A stretch of DNA of 64,000 nucleotides from Serratia sp. DD3 (GCF_000496755.2 NZ_AYKS02000047.1:1-64000); one strand, 5' to 3'. Positions 43,656 through 54,110 are shown, numbered from the stretch's first letter. The notes: a model not told the origin generated them from the sequence alone. Numbers and translations: made by a program.

Positions 43656-46535
43656 ATGACTCAGACACTCAGCCAACTTGAACACAGCGAAGCGTTTATT
43701 GAGCGCCATATCGGCTCTTCTGCCGAGCAACAACAGCAGATGCTGGCAGCGGTGGGGGCAGGTTCGCTCAACGCGTTGATCCAACAGATTGTCCCGGTGG
43801 ACATCCAACTGCCCGGGCCACCGCCAGTGGGCGAGGCGGCTACTGAACATCAGGCGTTGGCGGAACTAAAAGCCATTGCCTCACTGAATCAGTGCTACAA
43901 ATCCTATATCGGTATGGGTTACAGCGCAGTGCTGATGCCACCGGTGATCCAGCGCAATATGCTGGAAAACCCAGGCTGGTACACCGCTTATACCCCGTAT
44001 CAACCGGAAGTGTCACAAGGCCGTCTTGAGGCATTGCTCAATTTCCAGACCTTGACCCTTGATCTGACCGGGTTGGATCTGGCCTCTGCTTCCTTGCTTG
44101 ATGAGGCGACAGCAGCCGCTGAAGCGATGGCATTGGCCAAACGTGCCAGCAAATTGAAAGAGGCTAACCGTTTCTTTGTTGCTGATGACGTTCACCCGCA
44201 AACGCTCGATGTGGTTCGTACCCGTGCGAAAACCTTTGGTTTCGAGATCATTGTCGACAAGCCGGCGAAAGTGCTGGAGTTGCAAGGTGTGTTTGGTGTG
44301 CTGTTGCAACAGATGGGCACCACCGGTGAACTGCATGACTACAGTGCGTTACTGGCAGAATTAAAACAACGTAAGATTATTACCAGCATGGCGGCAGACA
44401 TTATGGCGCTGGTATTGCTGGTGGCTCCGGGCAAACAGGGGGCCGATGTGGTCTTTGGCTCCTCACAACGCTTTGGTGTCCCGATGGGCTATGGTGGCCC
44501 CCATGCGGCGTTCTTTGCTTGCCGTGACGAGTTCAAACGTTCAATGCCCGGGCGTATCATTGGCGTTTCTCGCGATGCGGCAGGTAATACTGCGTTACGT
44601 ATGGCGATGCAAACCCGCGAGCAACATATCCGCCGTGAAAAGGCTAATTCCAATATCTGTACCTCACAGGTGTTGCTGGCCAACATTGCTAGCCTGTATG
44701 CGGTGTACCATGGGCCACAAGGCTTGCGGCGTATCGCTTTGCGCATTCATCGCCTGACGGATATTCTGGCAGCAGGGCTGCAACAAGCGGGTTTATCTCT
44801 GCGTCACAATACCTGGTTCGATACCCTGACCGTGGAAGTGAAAGACAAGTCAGCAGTATTGGCGCGTGCGCTGAGCTTTGGTATTAATCTGCGTACTGAT
44901 ATTCATGGTGCGCTGGGGATCTCGTTGGATGAGGCCACTTGCCGTGAAGATATTCAGGCGTTGTTTGCCGTATTGATAGGTGATAATCACGGCCTGGATA
45001 TTGATGCGCTAGATGCGCAGGTCAGCCAAGAGAGCCAGTCGATCCCGGCGGCATTGCTGCGTAAAGATCCGATCCTCACCCATCCGGTATTCAATCGCTA
45101 TCACAGCGAAACCGAGATGATGCGTTATATGCATCGCTTGGAAAACAAAGATTTGGCGCTGAATCAGGCGATGATTCCGCTGGGCTCCTGCACCATGAAG
45201 TTGAACGCTGCCGCAGAGATGATCCCCATCACCTGGCCAGAGTTTTCAGACCTGCACCCATTCTGCCCGCCGGAGCAGGCCGCTGGCTATCAACTGATGA
45301 TTGGCCAGCTTTCTCAATGGCTGGTTCAGTTAACCGGTTATGATGCGGTATGCATGCAGCCTAATTCTGGGGCCCAGGGGGAGTATGCGGGCTTGCTGGC
45401 CATCCGCCGTTATCATGAAAGCCGTAATGAAAACGACCGTAATATCTGTTTGATCCCCAGTTCAGCCCATGGTACCAACCCGGCGTCAGCCCAGATGGCG
45501 GGCATGAGTGTGGTGGTGGTCGCTTGCGACAAGAACGGGAATATCGACTTGCATGATCTGCGGTTGAAAGCAGAACAGGCAGGTGAAGCCCTTTCCTGCA
45601 TTATGGTCACCTATCCCTCCACCCATGGTGTTTATGAAGAGACCATCCGCGAAGTGTGCCAGATAGTGCATCAGTTCGGCGGCCAGGTGTATCTGGATGG
45701 CGCCAATATGAATGCGCAGGTGGGGATCACCACGCCGGGCTATATCGGTGCCGATGTTTCTCACCTTAACTTGCATAAAACCTTCAGCATTCCCCATGGC
45801 GGTGGTGGCCCAGGTATGGGGCCGATTGGCGTGAAAGCACACTTGGCCCCCTTTGTGCCAGGGCACAGTGTGGTACAGATTGATGGCGTGACCACTCAGC
45901 AGAGCGCGGTTTCTGCGGCGCCGTTTGGCAGTGCTTCCATTCTGCCGATCAGTTGGATGTATATCCGCATGATGGGAGCAGAAGGGCTCAAGCAGGCTAG
46001 CCAGGTGGCGATCCTCAATGCCAACTATATTGCCACCCGTTTGAAAGGGGCATACCCGGTGCTGTATACCGGTCGTGATGGCCGCGTAGCCCACGAATGC
46101 ATTCTGGATATTCGCCCGTTAAAAGAGGAAACCGGCATCAGTGAGATGGATATTGCCAAGCGTCTGATTGATTATGGGTTCCATGCCCCTACCATGTCAT
46201 TCCCGGTGGCAGGCACGTTGATGGTGGAACCGACCGAATCGGAAAGTAAAGTGGAGCTGGACCGTTTTATTGATGCCATGCTGGCTATTCGTCACGAAAT
46301 TGATCGCGTACATCGTGGTGAATGGCCACTGGATGATAATCCTTTGGTTAATGCCCCGCATATTCAAGCTGAACTGGTCAGCGACTGGCAGCATGCTTAT
46401 AGCCGTGAACTGGCGGTGTTCCCGGTTGCTGGGGTGCGTGAGAACAAATATTGGCCAAGCGTCAAGCGCCTGGATGATGTTTATGGGGATCGTAATCTGT
46501 TCTGTTCTTGTGTGCCGATGGAAGAATATCTGTAG
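43656..46535 (+). CDS. gcvP: Glycine cleavage system P protein (glycine dehydrogenase, decarboxylating)
   Basis: This 959-aa PLP enzyme decarboxylates glycine and loads the aminomethyl group on H-protein lipoate. The fused two-domain form is usual for Gammaproteobacteria. The PLP lysine is in [19 protein letters not shown] near residue 708, and [15 protein letters not shown] near residue 508 is also typical. I chose the ATG at 43656 with AGGAATT upstream; the frame upstream to 43602 lacks family similarity. The gcvH-gcvP gap is about 270 bp with repeats. Confidence 0.97.
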   Translation: MTQTLSQLEHSEAFIERHIGSSAEQQQQMLAAVGAGSLNALIQQIVPVDIQLPGPPPVGEAATEHQALAELKAIASLNQCYKSYIGMGYSAVLMPPVIQRNMLENPGWYTAYTPYQPEVSQGRLEALLNFQTLTLDLTGLDLASASLLDEATAAAEAMALAKRASKLKEANRFFVADDVHPQTLDVVRTRAKTFGFEIIVDKPAKVLELQGVFGVLLQQMGTTGELHDYSALLAELKQRKIITSMAADIMALVLLVAPGKQGADVVFGSSQRFGVPMGYGGPHAAFFACRDEFKRSMPGRIIGVSRDAAGNTALRMAMQTREQHIRREKANSNICTSQVLLANIASLYAVYHGPQGLRRIALRIHRLTDILAAGLQQAGLSLRHNTWFDTLTVEVKDKSAVLARALSFGINLRTDIHGALGISLDEATCREDIQALFAVLIGDNHGLDIDALDAQVSQESQSIPAALLRKDPILTHPVFNRYHSETEMMRYMHRLENKDLALNQAMIPLGSCTMKLNAAAEMIPITWPEFSDLHPFCPPEQAAGYQLMIGQLSQWLVQLTGYDAVCMQPNSGAQGEYAGLLAIRRYHESRNENDRNICLIPSSAHGTNPASAQMAGMSVVVVACDKNGNIDLHDLRLKAEQAGEALSCIMVTYPSTHGVYEETIREVCQIVHQFGGQVYLDGANMNAQVGITTPGYIGADVSHLNLHKTFSIPHGGGGPGMGPIGVKAHLAPFVPGHSVVQIDGVTTQQSAVSAAPFGSASILPISWMYIRMMGAEGLKQASQVAILNANYIATRLKGAYPVLYTGRDGRVAHECILDIRPLKEETGISEMDIAKRLIDYGFHAPTMSFPVAGTLMVEPTESESKVELDRFIDAMLAIRHEIDRVHRGEWPLDDNPLVNAPHIQAELVSDWQHAYSRELAVFPVAGVRENKYWPSVKRLDDVYGDRNLFCSCVPMEEYL

Positions 46536-46608
46536 GATGATTTGTGGCCCGGAGACTCGGGCCTGACATTATCGCAGGGAAGGGGGCCTCGGCCCTCTTC
46601 CGTTATGG

Positions 46609-47217
46609 CTATTTCAACCAACCTTTGCGCTGAGCCTCCTGCAGATGGTGCAGTAAGTGTTGCCATAGCTCAGGGTGAATATCGCCAATCACGCCATTAC
46701 GCTCTAACACCTGATTGAGACTGACGTTATTTTCTATCCAGCTCTGGCCTTGATTATGCAGGTTCATCAGCATGGGCATTGCGCGATCCAGCATGAACGC
46801 AAAACGTGCATCGGCGCTGCTGCCCTCTTCATATTCTTGCCATAAAGCAGTGAACTGTTCACGCTGGGGTTCAGGTAGCAGGCCGAAGAGTCGTTTCGCT
46901 GCTGCGACCTCTTGATCATGGATTTCCGCCCGGGCACTCAGGTCATAGACGAAGACATCCCCCGCATCGATTTCAACAATATCATGCAGCAACGCCATCT
47001 GGATCACGCGCTGAATATCCACCTCTTTACTGGCATAAGGTGCCAGGCTGAATGCCGCAACCGCAAAGTGCCAGCTATGTTCAGCGGAGTTTTCCTGGCG
47101 CTGCGTACCCAGCACCTTGGTACGGCGCTGAACGCTTTTTAGTTTATCGATTTCCATCAGGAACTGAATAACTTGTGTCATGGAACCAAAATTTAATACT
47201 GGCACAGCAGATGACAT
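46609..47217 (-). CDS. HD-domain phosphohydrolase (YfbR/HDDC2-like)
   Basis: The 202-aa HD-superfamily metal hydrolase has AEHSWHFAVAAF near residue 45 (first His), LLHDIVEIDAGDVFVYD near residue 72 (the His-Asp pair) and a later Asp in FMLDRAMPMLMNL. It matches the family that includes 5'-nucleotidase YfbR and human HDDC2, so a nucleotide monophosphatase is likely. The start follows GAGGT with 8-nt spacing. It is monocistronic and convergent with gcvP; the two stops are 73 bp apart with a GC-rich hairpin between. Confidence 0.88.
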   Translation of the reverse strand: MSSAVPVLNFGSMTQVIQFLMEIDKLKSVQRRTKVLGTQRQENSAEHSWHFAVAAFSLAPYASKEVDIQRVIQMALLHDIVEIDAGDVFVYDLSARAEIHDQEVAAAKRLFGLLPEPQREQFTALWQEYEEGSSADARFAFMLDRAMPMLMNLHNQGQSWIENNVSLNQVLERNGVIGDIHPELWQHLLHHLQEAQRKGWLK

Positions 47218-47384
47218 GGTACGGACCTCGAGGTGGATGGTGCGGTGGTCAGAAATAGGTTGCTTCTACGTGGCAGATTATCACGTTTAGGCTATTAACT
47301 CCGCCCCTTGACGTTTTTTTTTGGTTACCTTACTTTTGTAATCATACACTTGCCATGCCACTTTTGAATTAGGGATATATCGTT

Positions 47385-48959
47385 ATGGCTGAACCGCAGT
47401 ATCTTTTTGCAGAAATTCCTCTTTCCAGAGCGGCATTTGATCGCTGGTTAAAATCGACACCGCCACCCGCTACGCAATGGCCTGAATGGTCGGGTTTCGA
47501 CCTGCAGGAACAAGAGGGTGAGCAGTCAGTGTTAGAGGCATTAATGCCCTTTTTTATTGCCGAACAGGATCTGCAGCGTTGCCTGTTGTTGCATGACAAA
47601 CAACAGGGGGTGCTGCGCTGCGCATTGTGGCTGTGCTACGAGGAGATGCGCCAGACGATGATTGAGATGCTGGCTCTATTGCGTAGCACCGCGCCCTTTA
47701 TGACCGCCAAAGCGCAAGCACAAGTGCAGCACGGTGAAAACTGTTGTGGAACGCTGTTTCTGTCTCGCAGCGAAACCCGCTGGATAGCTGAATGTGAACA
47801 ACTCACTTTCCCCGACTGGGCTAATGATTGGCTCTCTAGTCTAGGGGATGAGCAGGAAGAGAGCGGTTCCCAATGGATGGATGCCAAGCTGTTTAATCAG
47901 TTGAAACGCCGTTACAACCACTACTTGCTGAATGCCTCCCCTGAAAAGCCAATACACATTAAAAAAACGGAGTACCATTCCTATGGTAGCGAAGTTGTCG
48001 ATTTCTATGGCAATCGCATTCCGGGTGCCAATCCGCTGACCTTTAAACGAATATGTAATAACTACTTCCATAAAATCTATACGGACGGTCAAGGTGTATG
48101 GATTGATTCTGACCTTGTCGGGTTGCATCAACATAAAATAGCGGACAATATCAGCCCAGAAAGGATGCAAGTCTGGGAGATCGGTTGCGATGATGACTTT
48201 TTGCTGCGTATAGATAACACGCTGTGGTTTATTGCCCAAGATGAAACGCCTGGTCCTTTCTTTTTGCGTTCGCTGACCATTGATGCTGATTCTTTCCGCC
48301 AACTGACTGCATGTAAATATGCAGATAAAAATGCGGTTTATGGCCGTTACGGAAATCGCGGGATACGGGTGGTTGAAAGGTTGCACCCGGATGATATCGT
48401 CAGGACTATCGATAATTTCATACTGACGGAGACACAAGTTTTTTGTTTCGGTAAACCGCTGCCAGGGGCAGATGTAAAAAGCTTCAAGAAACTTGAGAGT
48501 GGGTATTATGGTGATGAGTATTATTGTGATGAGGAGCATGTTTGGCTAGGTAATCACTTACTTGAAAATCTTAACCCAAAAACATTAAGGTTTTTTACGT
48601 TTGTTGAGTCAGAACATAAATTAGTGACAGATGGGCAATGGGTTTATCTAGGCGAACAACTTATTCCAGAGGCTGACCCTCTGACGTTGGAAGTGCTGCT
48701 ACGAGGGATGTCGTCGTTTTGGCGCGACAAAAGCAATATCTGGTATTCAGATGGAAAACTTAAAGGCGCCGACGTTACCCATAACGATGTTGAAATATAT
48801 CGGGGAAGTATCTATTGTCGCATTGGTGAGCGTATTTGGTGTCAACACACTGAACTCGAAGATGTGGATGTTGACAGTTTCGCGATAACTGCCTGGAACC
48901 AAGCTCAGGATAAAAATGGACGTTTTTATTTTAGCCGCCGAAGGGACTATGAGGATTAG
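47385..48959 (+). CDS. DKNYY-motif protein of unknown function
   Basis: The 524-aa protein has no signal peptide or membrane segment. The N-terminal third (1-185) is rich in Trp, Glu and Leu. The rest is a series of beta-rich units with the pattern G-N-x-I/L-P-G-A-[ND]-xx-[TS]-F followed by a Tyr/Asp-rich 'DKxxVY' segment: FYGNRIPGANPLTFKRI, YADKNAVYGRYGNRGIR, CFGKPLPGADVKSFKKL, WRDKSNIWYSDGKLKGADV. This is the DKNYY-domain pattern found in enterobacterial proteins of unknown role. It lies alone between an HD hydrolase and trhA. It may be an immunity- or surface-linked protein, but nothing proves it. Confidence 0.87.
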   Translation: MAEPQYLFAEIPLSRAAFDRWLKSTPPPATQWPEWSGFDLQEQEGEQSVLEALMPFFIAEQDLQRCLLLHDKQQGVLRCALWLCYEEMRQTMIEMLALLRSTAPFMTAKAQAQVQHGENCCGTLFLSRSETRWIAECEQLTFPDWANDWLSSLGDEQEESGSQWMDAKLFNQLKRRYNHYLLNASPEKPIHIKKTEYHSYGSEVVDFYGNRIPGANPLTFKRICNNYFHKIYTDGQGVWIDSDLVGLHQHKIADNISPERMQVWEIGCDDDFLLRIDNTLWFIAQDETPGPFFLRSLTIDADSFRQLTACKYADKNAVYGRYGNRGIRVVERLHPDDIVRTIDNFILTETQVFCFGKPLPGADVKSFKKLESGYYGDEYYCDEEHVWLGNHLLENLNPKTLRFFTFVESEHKLVTDGQWVYLGEQLIPEADPLTLEVLLRGMSSFWRDKSNIWYSDGKLKGADVTHNDVEIYRGSIYCRIGERIWCQHTELEDVDVDSFAITAWNQAQDKNGRFYFSRRRDYED

Positions 48960-49090
48960 TCATAAACAGCCCTACCCGTCGCCTGATTGCCACTTGAATC
49001 AATGCCACTATATAACCCGCTGATTGGCGCGTAATAAGCTACAGATTTCGATGTTGACCAGTGTTACATGCGTTCACAGTTTATTTGAGC

Positions 49091-49102
49091 GTACACGTGT
49101 AC
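49091..49102. promoter_or_regulatory. 12-bp palindrome upstream of trhA
   Basis: GTACACGTGTAC is a perfect palindrome in the 256-bp gap before trhA, about 115-125 bp ahead of the start. It could be an operator; no regulator is known to me. Confidence 0.35.
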
Positions 49103-49215
49103 ACTGGAATCATTGTTGGTTAAGCTGATCTGTAGTGATTTTGCACAATTTATTCCGCTAGCAGCTCACATTCGGTGGCTTGCATGGATGCGGATTTCAA
49201 GGAGCGATGGAGATA

Positions 49216-49881
49216 ATGGTTGAAGTAAAAAACGAGGTGAGTAAACAGCCTGCCAAAACTTACCCATGGGCTGAAGAGATCGCCAACAGCGTTAGTCATG
49301 GCATTGGTTTGGTTTTTGGTATTGTCGGGTTAGTTTTACTGCTGATACAGGCAGTGGGGAGTGGTGCCGATGCAATAGCGATCACCAGTTATAGCCTGTA
49401 TGGCGGCAGTATGATCCTGCTGTTTCTGGCTTCCACGCTGTATCATGCCATTCCGCATCAACGGGCCAAGCACTGGCTGAAAAAGTTTGACCACTGTGCG
49501 ATTTACCTGCTGATTGCCGGCACTTATACACCGTTCTTGCTGGTGGGGCTGGATTCGCCACTGGCGCGGGGGCTGATGGCGGTAATCTGGGGCTTAGCGC
49601 TGCTGGGGGTGATTTTTAAACTGGCGTTTGCGCACCGGTTTGAAGTGTTATCGTTGGTGACTTATCTCACTATGGGCTGGTTGTCGCTGATTGTGATCTA
49701 TCAATTAGCCACCCGATTAGCCGTTGGCGGCGTCACCTTGCTGGCAGTGGGTGGGGTGGTGTATACGCTCGGGGTGATTTTCTATGCCTCCAAGCGTTTT
49801 CGCTTTGGCCACGCGATTTGGCACGGTTTTGTCCTTGGTGGCAGCGTCTGCCATTTTCTGGCGATCTATTTATATGTTTAA
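49216..49881 (+). CDS. trhA: Hemolysin III-family membrane protein TrhA (YqfA)
   Basis: The 221-aa inner-membrane protein has seven hydrophobic segments. It carries the PAQR/HlyIII marks: [14 protein letters not shown] near residue 15, the [22 protein letters not shown] segment with the metal-binding Ser/His pattern (STLYHA), [17 protein letters not shown], and the C-terminal [18 protein letters not shown] with two His. E. coli YqfA (TrhA) is linked to unsaturated-fatty-acid and membrane-energetics control. The ATG at 49216 matches the family; an ATG at 49207 is also possible with AAGGAG 3 nt ahead. Confidence 0.9.
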   Translation: MVEVKNEVSKQPAKTYPWAEEIANSVSHGIGLVFGIVGLVLLLIQAVGSGADAIAITSYSLYGGSMILLFLASTLYHAIPHQRAKHWLKKFDHCAIYLLIAGTYTPFLLVGLDSPLARGLMAVIWGLALLGVIFKLAFAHRFEVLSLVTYLTMGWLSLIVIYQLATRLAVGGVTLLAVGGVVYTLGVIFYASKRFRFGHAIWHGFVLGGSVCHFLAIYLYV

Positions 49882-49937
49882 TCTTCTCAGATAGCCCCAG
49901 GCAACATGCTGTTCGTCTGGGGCGATGCTTTGCGCGG

Positions 49938-50930
49938 TTACTGCTCTTCCGCCAGTGAATAGGGCAGTGGCTTGATGCTCAGCTGACTCTCGGCATCCCC
50001 ACGCACCCGCAGTTCGCTGTCAGCCGCCAGATCGTTATTCATTACCACTTGAACCCAGAGTGCGCCATCAGCCTGATGGCTCGCCGCCAGCACGGTGCCG
50101 GTACGCCGCCAGTTGTCACCCAGCTTCAGTTCCAGCTCGTCACCCGCTTGCGGAGCAGCGTTGCCGCTGCCTGCCAACCAATACATGGCGCGTTTATTGG
50201 CACCACGGAACTTGGCGCGAGCCACCATTTCCTGCCCGGTGTAACACCCTTTGCTAAAACTGATGCCCGCCAGTGCCTGCAGATTGGTTGCCTGGGGAAT
50301 CAGTTGCCCACTGTTTGGCGCATCAATCACTGGGTAACCGGCTTCAATATCCAGTAGCAACCATTGGCGACTATCGTTTAATTCAGCCTGCCCACTCAAT
50401 TGTGTGGTGATCTGGTTGGCGAACTCAGCGGTGGTGATTAACATAAAGCGCTCTGCGGGCAGCGCAAAATGCAATAACGTGGTATCCCCGTCTTGCACCA
50501 CTTGATGCTCAGCATCAGGTAAAGTCGCAAAAATAGTCGCCAAAGCGGCACGTGCTTGAGAGCCCGCCACTCCCAACAATACCGCTTGATCGTCAGCAGC
50601 GATGGTCACTTTGGAAAAGACAGCGTATTTTTTGATTTCCGCCAGTTGGCTTTCCAGCACACTGCGACGTTCAAGATAAGCGAAACCTTCACCACGGTGA
50701 AATAAACGCAGGTTGCTCCACATTTTGCCTTTGGCATCACAATGGCCACAAAGAACATGTTGGTCGGCCGCTAATTTGCTGATATCCGCCGTCACCTGCC
50801 CTTGCAGGTATTTCACCGTATCGGGGCCACTGAGCTGCACCAGCACCCAATCTTCCAATGAGATCAGCGCCAGTGGCAGATGGATGGAGGCACAAGGTGG
50901 ATGGGAGGGAAAAGGAATGTTGGGCATCAT
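49938..50930 (-). CDS. ygfZ: tRNA-modifying/folate-binding protein YgfZ
   Basis: The 330-aa GcvT-fold protein binds tetrahydrofolate and supports a group of Fe-S enzymes such as MiaB. It has the family's conserved Cys motif in [17 protein letters not shown] near residue 226. The ATG at 50930 has AGGAAG 5 nt ahead; a GTG at 50936 and an ATG at 50927 are alternatives. It is divergent from sdhE as in E. coli. Confidence 0.93.
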   Translation of the reverse strand: MMPNIPFPSHPPCASIHLPLALISLEDWVLVQLSGPDTVKYLQGQVTADISKLAADQHVLCGHCDAKGKMWSNLRLFHRGEGFAYLERRSVLESQLAEIKKYAVFSKVTIAADDQAVLLGVAGSQARAALATIFATLPDAEHQVVQDGDTTLLHFALPAERFMLITTAEFANQITTQLSGQAELNDSRQWLLLDIEAGYPVIDAPNSGQLIPQATNLQALAGISFSKGCYTGQEMVARAKFRGANKRAMYWLAGSGNAAPQAGDELELKLGDNWRRTGTVLAASHQADGALWVQVVMNNDLAADSELRVRGDAESQLSIKPLPYSLAEEQ

Positions 50931-51246
50931 AATCACTTCCTGCTGCGTATTGATACTTTCTGTCCGTTAATAGGCGAATTGTCAGAGGGTTGTAGCTGAC
51001 ATGAGTTTAGGTATAGCTTACCTGAAGGATGAATACCATGGTAAAAGAGATGGCGGGCTTTGCAAACAGTTATTATGGCGTAGGGTTTTTTAAGATTTTT
51101 CTCATTGTTTGGCAAATACCCTTTCCGCAAAGTGTGTCAAATTGTTACTCTATGCCATCTTAGCGCAATTTGGGGCGATACCCACATTGCTGCAATACTG
51201 TTTGAATGATGACGGGCATAGCTGATAAGAGGTGAGTGATAACAGC
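50931..51246. other. ygfZ-sdhE divergent promoter region (316 bp)
   Basis: On the minus strand a -35 TTGACA (51135-51140) and a -10 TATTTG (51113-51118), 16 bp apart, form a likely ygfZ promoter. No clear plus-strand promoter for sdhE was found. No gene is seen. Confidence 0.5.
51113..51140 (-). promoter_or_regulatory. Predicted promoter of ygfZ
   Basis: TTGACA as the -35 (exact consensus, minus strand) is 16 bp from TATTTG. It lies about 180 bp upstream of the ygfZ start. Confidence 0.45.
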
Positions 51247-51513
51247 ATGGATATTAACAATAAAGCACGCATTCACTGGGCTTGCCGCCGTGGTATGCGC
51301 GAGTTGGATCTCTCAATCATGCCGTTTTTTGAGTATGAATACGACACGCTGAATGATAAAGACAAAGCGCTGTTCATCCGTCTGCTGGAGTGCGATGACC
51401 CGGATTTGTTGAATTGGCTAATGAATAATGGCGCTCCGCAGGATCAAGAACTGCAGAGAATGGTTTCACTGATTCAGACGCGAAATAAAGACCGTGGCTT
51501 TGTGGCGATGTAA
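51247..51513 (+). CDS. sdhE: FAD assembly factor SdhE
   Basis: This 88-aa protein helps attach FAD covalently to succinate dehydrogenase SdhA (and fumarate reductase FrdA). It has the hallmark RGMRELD (RGxxE) at 15-21, followed by [17 protein letters not shown] and [17 protein letters not shown]. The ATG at 51247 gives the E. coli-like start [16 protein letters not shown]; an upstream in-frame GTG at 51232 lacks support. SdhE and YgfX were characterised in a Serratia strain. It overlaps ygfX by 20 nt. Confidence 0.95.
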   Translation: MDINNKARIHWACRRGMRELDLSIMPFFEYEYDTLNDKDKALFIRLLECDDPDLLNWLMNNGAPQDQELQRMVSLIQTRNKDRGFVAM

Positions 51514-51916
51514 TATCCGGGTTTCCTGGCGAACCCAATGCCTTTCACTGTTAATGCATGGTGCATTGATTTTATTGATATTGATCTCACCTTGGCCAGT
51601 AAATTATAGCCTGATCTGGCTGGTGTTGGTGACCTTGGTGGTGTTTGAATGCATCCGCAGCCAGAAGCGTATCGCCTCAAGAAAAGGAGAGTTGCGCTTG
51701 CTGGCAGAACGCAGGATTGAGTGGCAAGGGGAGGAATGGCTGATCGTGAAAAAAGCCTGGATGCTGAGGTTCGGGGTTTTACTCTCACTGCAGCAGGCCA
51801 ATGGTAAGAAACGCTGTAAGCTATGGCTGGCCTCAGATGCCTTAAGTCATGGGGAGTGGCGTCATCTGTACCAACAGCTGTTATATCCGCAAGTGACGTT
51901 TGACGAGGATAAGTAA
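51494..51916 (+). CDS. ygfX: YgfX (CptA), membrane partner of SdhE
   Basis: The 140-aa inner-membrane protein has two hydrophobic segments (about 15-35 and 38-52: [36 protein letters not shown]). A cytosolic beta-rich tail follows, with [20 protein letters not shown] and [20 protein letters not shown]. In E. coli the homologue (CptA) was described as a toxin with FtsZ/MreB as targets; in Serratia YgfX interacts with SdhE and affects pigment production. The GTG start lies within sdhE, as expected. Its stop overlaps the creB start. Confidence 0.9.
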   Translation: MALWRCNIRVSWRTQCLSLLMHGALILLILISPWPVNYSLIWLVLVTLVVFECIRSQKRIASRKGELRLLAERRIEWQGEEWLIVKKAWMLRFGVLLSLQQANGKKRCKLWLASDALSHGEWRHLYQQLLYPQVTFDEDK

Positions 51917-52611
51917 TGAAACCACTGCTCTGGTTGGTAGAGGATGAACCCAGCATTGCAGACACCTTGATCTACACCCTGGAGAGTGAAGGTTTTCAGG
52001 TACGTTGGTTTGACCGTGGTGAGCCTGCATTACAGGCTTTGCCGCAAGGCGTACCGGCACTGGCTATTCTTGATGTGGGGTTGCCTGATATCAATGGTTT
52101 TGAACTTTGCCGTCGCTTGCTGGCGCAGGCAGAGGATTTACCTATTTTATTTCTTACCGCACGCAGTGATGAGCTCGATCGCCTAATCGGTTTGGAAATT
52201 GGCGCGGATGACTATGTTGCTAAACCTTTTTCCCCCCGCGAGGTTAGCGCACGGGTACGTACTATTTTGCGGCGGCTGCAAAAGCAGCAGCGCCTGCAAC
52301 AGCCAACACACTATCATTTTGGCGCTTTTACTCTGGATGAAGAAGGGGCCTTGATCTGTTATCACCAACAGCCCTTACAGTTAACCCGCTATGAATTCTT
52401 ATTATTGAAAACCTTGCTGTTGGCCCCGGGGCGGGTGTTTTCACGCCAGCAATTGATGGATATCGTTTGGGCTCAGGCAGAAGAGAGCCTGGATCGTACT
52501 GTCGATACTCATATCAAAACGTTGCGCGCCAAATTGCGTGCTATTGATGCCGGGGAGCCGCCGATCCATACCCATCGGGGTTTGGGTTACAGCGTGAGCC
52601 GTCAGCCATGA
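51916..52611 (+). CDS. creB: Two-component response regulator CreB
   Basis: The 231-aa OmpR-type regulator has a receiver domain with acidic pocket EDE (9-11), phospho-acceptor Asp53 (ILDVGLPD) and Lys near 103 (DDYVAKPF). Its C-terminal winged helix (about 133-229) includes RYEFLLLKTLLLAPGRVFSRQQL and DTHIKTLRAKLR, ending HTHRGLGYSV. CreB controls creD and other genes under fermentative growth and in beta-lactam stress. The start overlaps ygfX by 1 nt and its end overlaps creC by 4 nt (ATGA). Confidence 0.93.
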   Translation: MKPLLWLVEDEPSIADTLIYTLESEGFQVRWFDRGEPALQALPQGVPALAILDVGLPDINGFELCRRLLAQAEDLPILFLTARSDELDRLIGLEIGADDYVAKPFSPREVSARVRTILRRLQKQQRLQQPTHYHFGAFTLDEEGALICYHQQPLQLTRYEFLLLKTLLLAPGRVFSRQQLMDIVWAQAEESLDRTVDTHIKTLRAKLRAIDAGEPPIHTHRGLGYSVSRQP

Positions 52612-54026
52612 GGATTGGCCTGCACTTACTATTGGGCTATTTCCTGATTGTGGCGATAGCGGGTTACTTTGTCCTGAGCATTTTTGTCCAGGAGGTGAAG
52701 CCCGGCGTGCGGCGCGCTACTGAAGGCACCCTGGTGGATACCGCCAATCTGCTGGCGCAAGTGGCCCGCTTGGATATGAAACGCGGCGATGTGGCCCAGG
52801 GCCAATTAGCACAGGCTCTTGGCCAGCTTAATCAGAGGCCGATTGGCGCGAATATTGCCGGTATTCGTAAAGATCGTAATGAATATCGAGTCTATCTTAC
52901 TGACGTGCGCGGCAAGGTTATTTTTGACTCGCAAGGTCTGGCGCAGGGGCAAGACTATTCCCGCTGGAATGATGTCTATTTGACATTACGTGGTCAATAC
53001 GGTGCGCGCAGTACACGCGCCATCGCGGATGATGAAAACAGCTCAGTGATGTATGTGGCGGCCCCGGTGATAGAACAAGGGCAGATTATCGGGGTGCTCA
53101 GTGTCGGTAAACCCAATAGCGCCATGGTGCCGGTGATCCGCCGTAGTGAGCGGCGTATTTTATTGGCGGGTGCGATGCTGCTGGGGATTGCCTTGGCGAT
53201 TGGTCTCGGGTTCGTCTGGTGGATCAACCGTTCAATTAACCGCCTGGTGCGTTATGCCAATGGGGTGGCGAAGGGCGAGGCGGTTTCACTACCCAGAATG
53301 GGCAGTGTTGAATTGGCCCAGTTGGCGCGGGCTCTAGAAAGTATGCGTATCAAACTTGAGGGTAAAGCCTATATTGAACAGTATGTGCATACCCTGACGC
53401 ATGAATTGAAAAGCCCGCTGGCGGCGATCCGTGGTGCAGCGGAGTTGTTGCAGGAGTTACCACCGCCAGAGACCGCAAAACGTTTCCTCACCAATATTGA
53501 ACAGCAGAGTGCGCGCATCCAACAATTGGTGGATAAACTGCTGGTTCAGGCACGCTTGGAAAGCCGCCCCGGTTTGGAGTTGGCTCCGGTAGCATTGGTG
53601 CCATTAGTACAACAGGTACTGGCCACTAAGGAAGCACCGGCGGCGCAGCGCGGTATTACTATCACCTTGGGGGCGTTACCCCAGGTAACGGTAACTGGGG
53701 ATGCGTTCTTGCTTGGGCAAGCGTTAAGCAACCTGTTGGATAATGCCTTGGATTTCACCCCGGCGGGTGGCTCTATCAGCATTGACGGGGTGCGTTTGGA
53801 ACAGGAGTATCAACTGACGATTAGCGATACTGGCAGCGGTATTCCTGATTATGCCCTCGATAAAGTTTTTGAACGTTTCTACTCCCTGGCCCGCGCCGAT
53901 AAACCCAAAAGCAGTGGTCTGGGGCTTAACTTTGTGCAAGAAGTAGCGCGTTTGCACCATGGCAGTATCCGTTTGCACAATCTACAACCCTCCGGTGTTG
54001 CCGCAATTTTCACTTTAATGCTCTAA
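52608..54026 (+). CDS. creC: Sensor histidine kinase CreC
   Basis: The 472-aa kinase has an N-terminal TM helix (about 4-27), a periplasmic sensor part, a second TM helix (about 182-205, MLLGIALAIGLGFVWWI), a HAMP linker, and the catalytic core: H-box LTHELKSPLAAIRGAAE near residue 265, N-box LSNLLDNALDFTPAGG near residue 372, and G-boxes SDTGSGIPD and SSGLGLNFV. It phosphorylates CreB. creA, which precedes creB in E. coli, is not in this window. Confidence 0.94.
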   Translation: MRIGLHLLLGYFLIVAIAGYFVLSIFVQEVKPGVRRATEGTLVDTANLLAQVARLDMKRGDVAQGQLAQALGQLNQRPIGANIAGIRKDRNEYRVYLTDVRGKVIFDSQGLAQGQDYSRWNDVYLTLRGQYGARSTRAIADDENSSVMYVAAPVIEQGQIIGVLSVGKPNSAMVPVIRRSERRILLAGAMLLGIALAIGLGFVWWINRSINRLVRYANGVAKGEAVSLPRMGSVELAQLARALESMRIKLEGKAYIEQYVHTLTHELKSPLAAIRGAAELLQELPPPETAKRFLTNIEQQSARIQQLVDKLLVQARLESRPGLELAPVALVPLVQQVLATKEAPAAQRGITITLGALPQVTVTGDAFLLGQALSNLLDNALDFTPAGGSISIDGVRLEQEYQLTISDTGSGIPDYALDKVFERFYSLARADKPKSSGLGLNFVQEVARLHHGSIRLHNLQPSGVAAIFTLML

Positions 54027-54027
54027 C

Positions 54028-54043
54028 TTCACCTGCTCTTCAC
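54028..54043. promoter_or_regulatory. CreB-binding site (cre tag) upstream of creD
   Basis: TTCACCTGCTCTTCAC fits the published cre tag TTCAC-N6-TTCAC exactly. It lies 67 bp before the creD ATG, directly after the creC stop, so creD is probably CreB-controlled from its own promoter. Confidence 0.82.
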
Positions 54044-54110
54044 ATAACCACATTCTGATTTCACTTGCCGGTTTTATTGTTGCGTCATCGTCTACAAGGA
54101 GAATGCAGCA

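Noticed and set aside
46548..46606. Rho-independent terminator between gcvP and the HD gene
   Set aside because: GC-rich inverted repeats exist (for example GGAAGGGGGCC with GGCCCTCTTCC), but no T-run follows on either strand, so it is not listed as a firm terminator.
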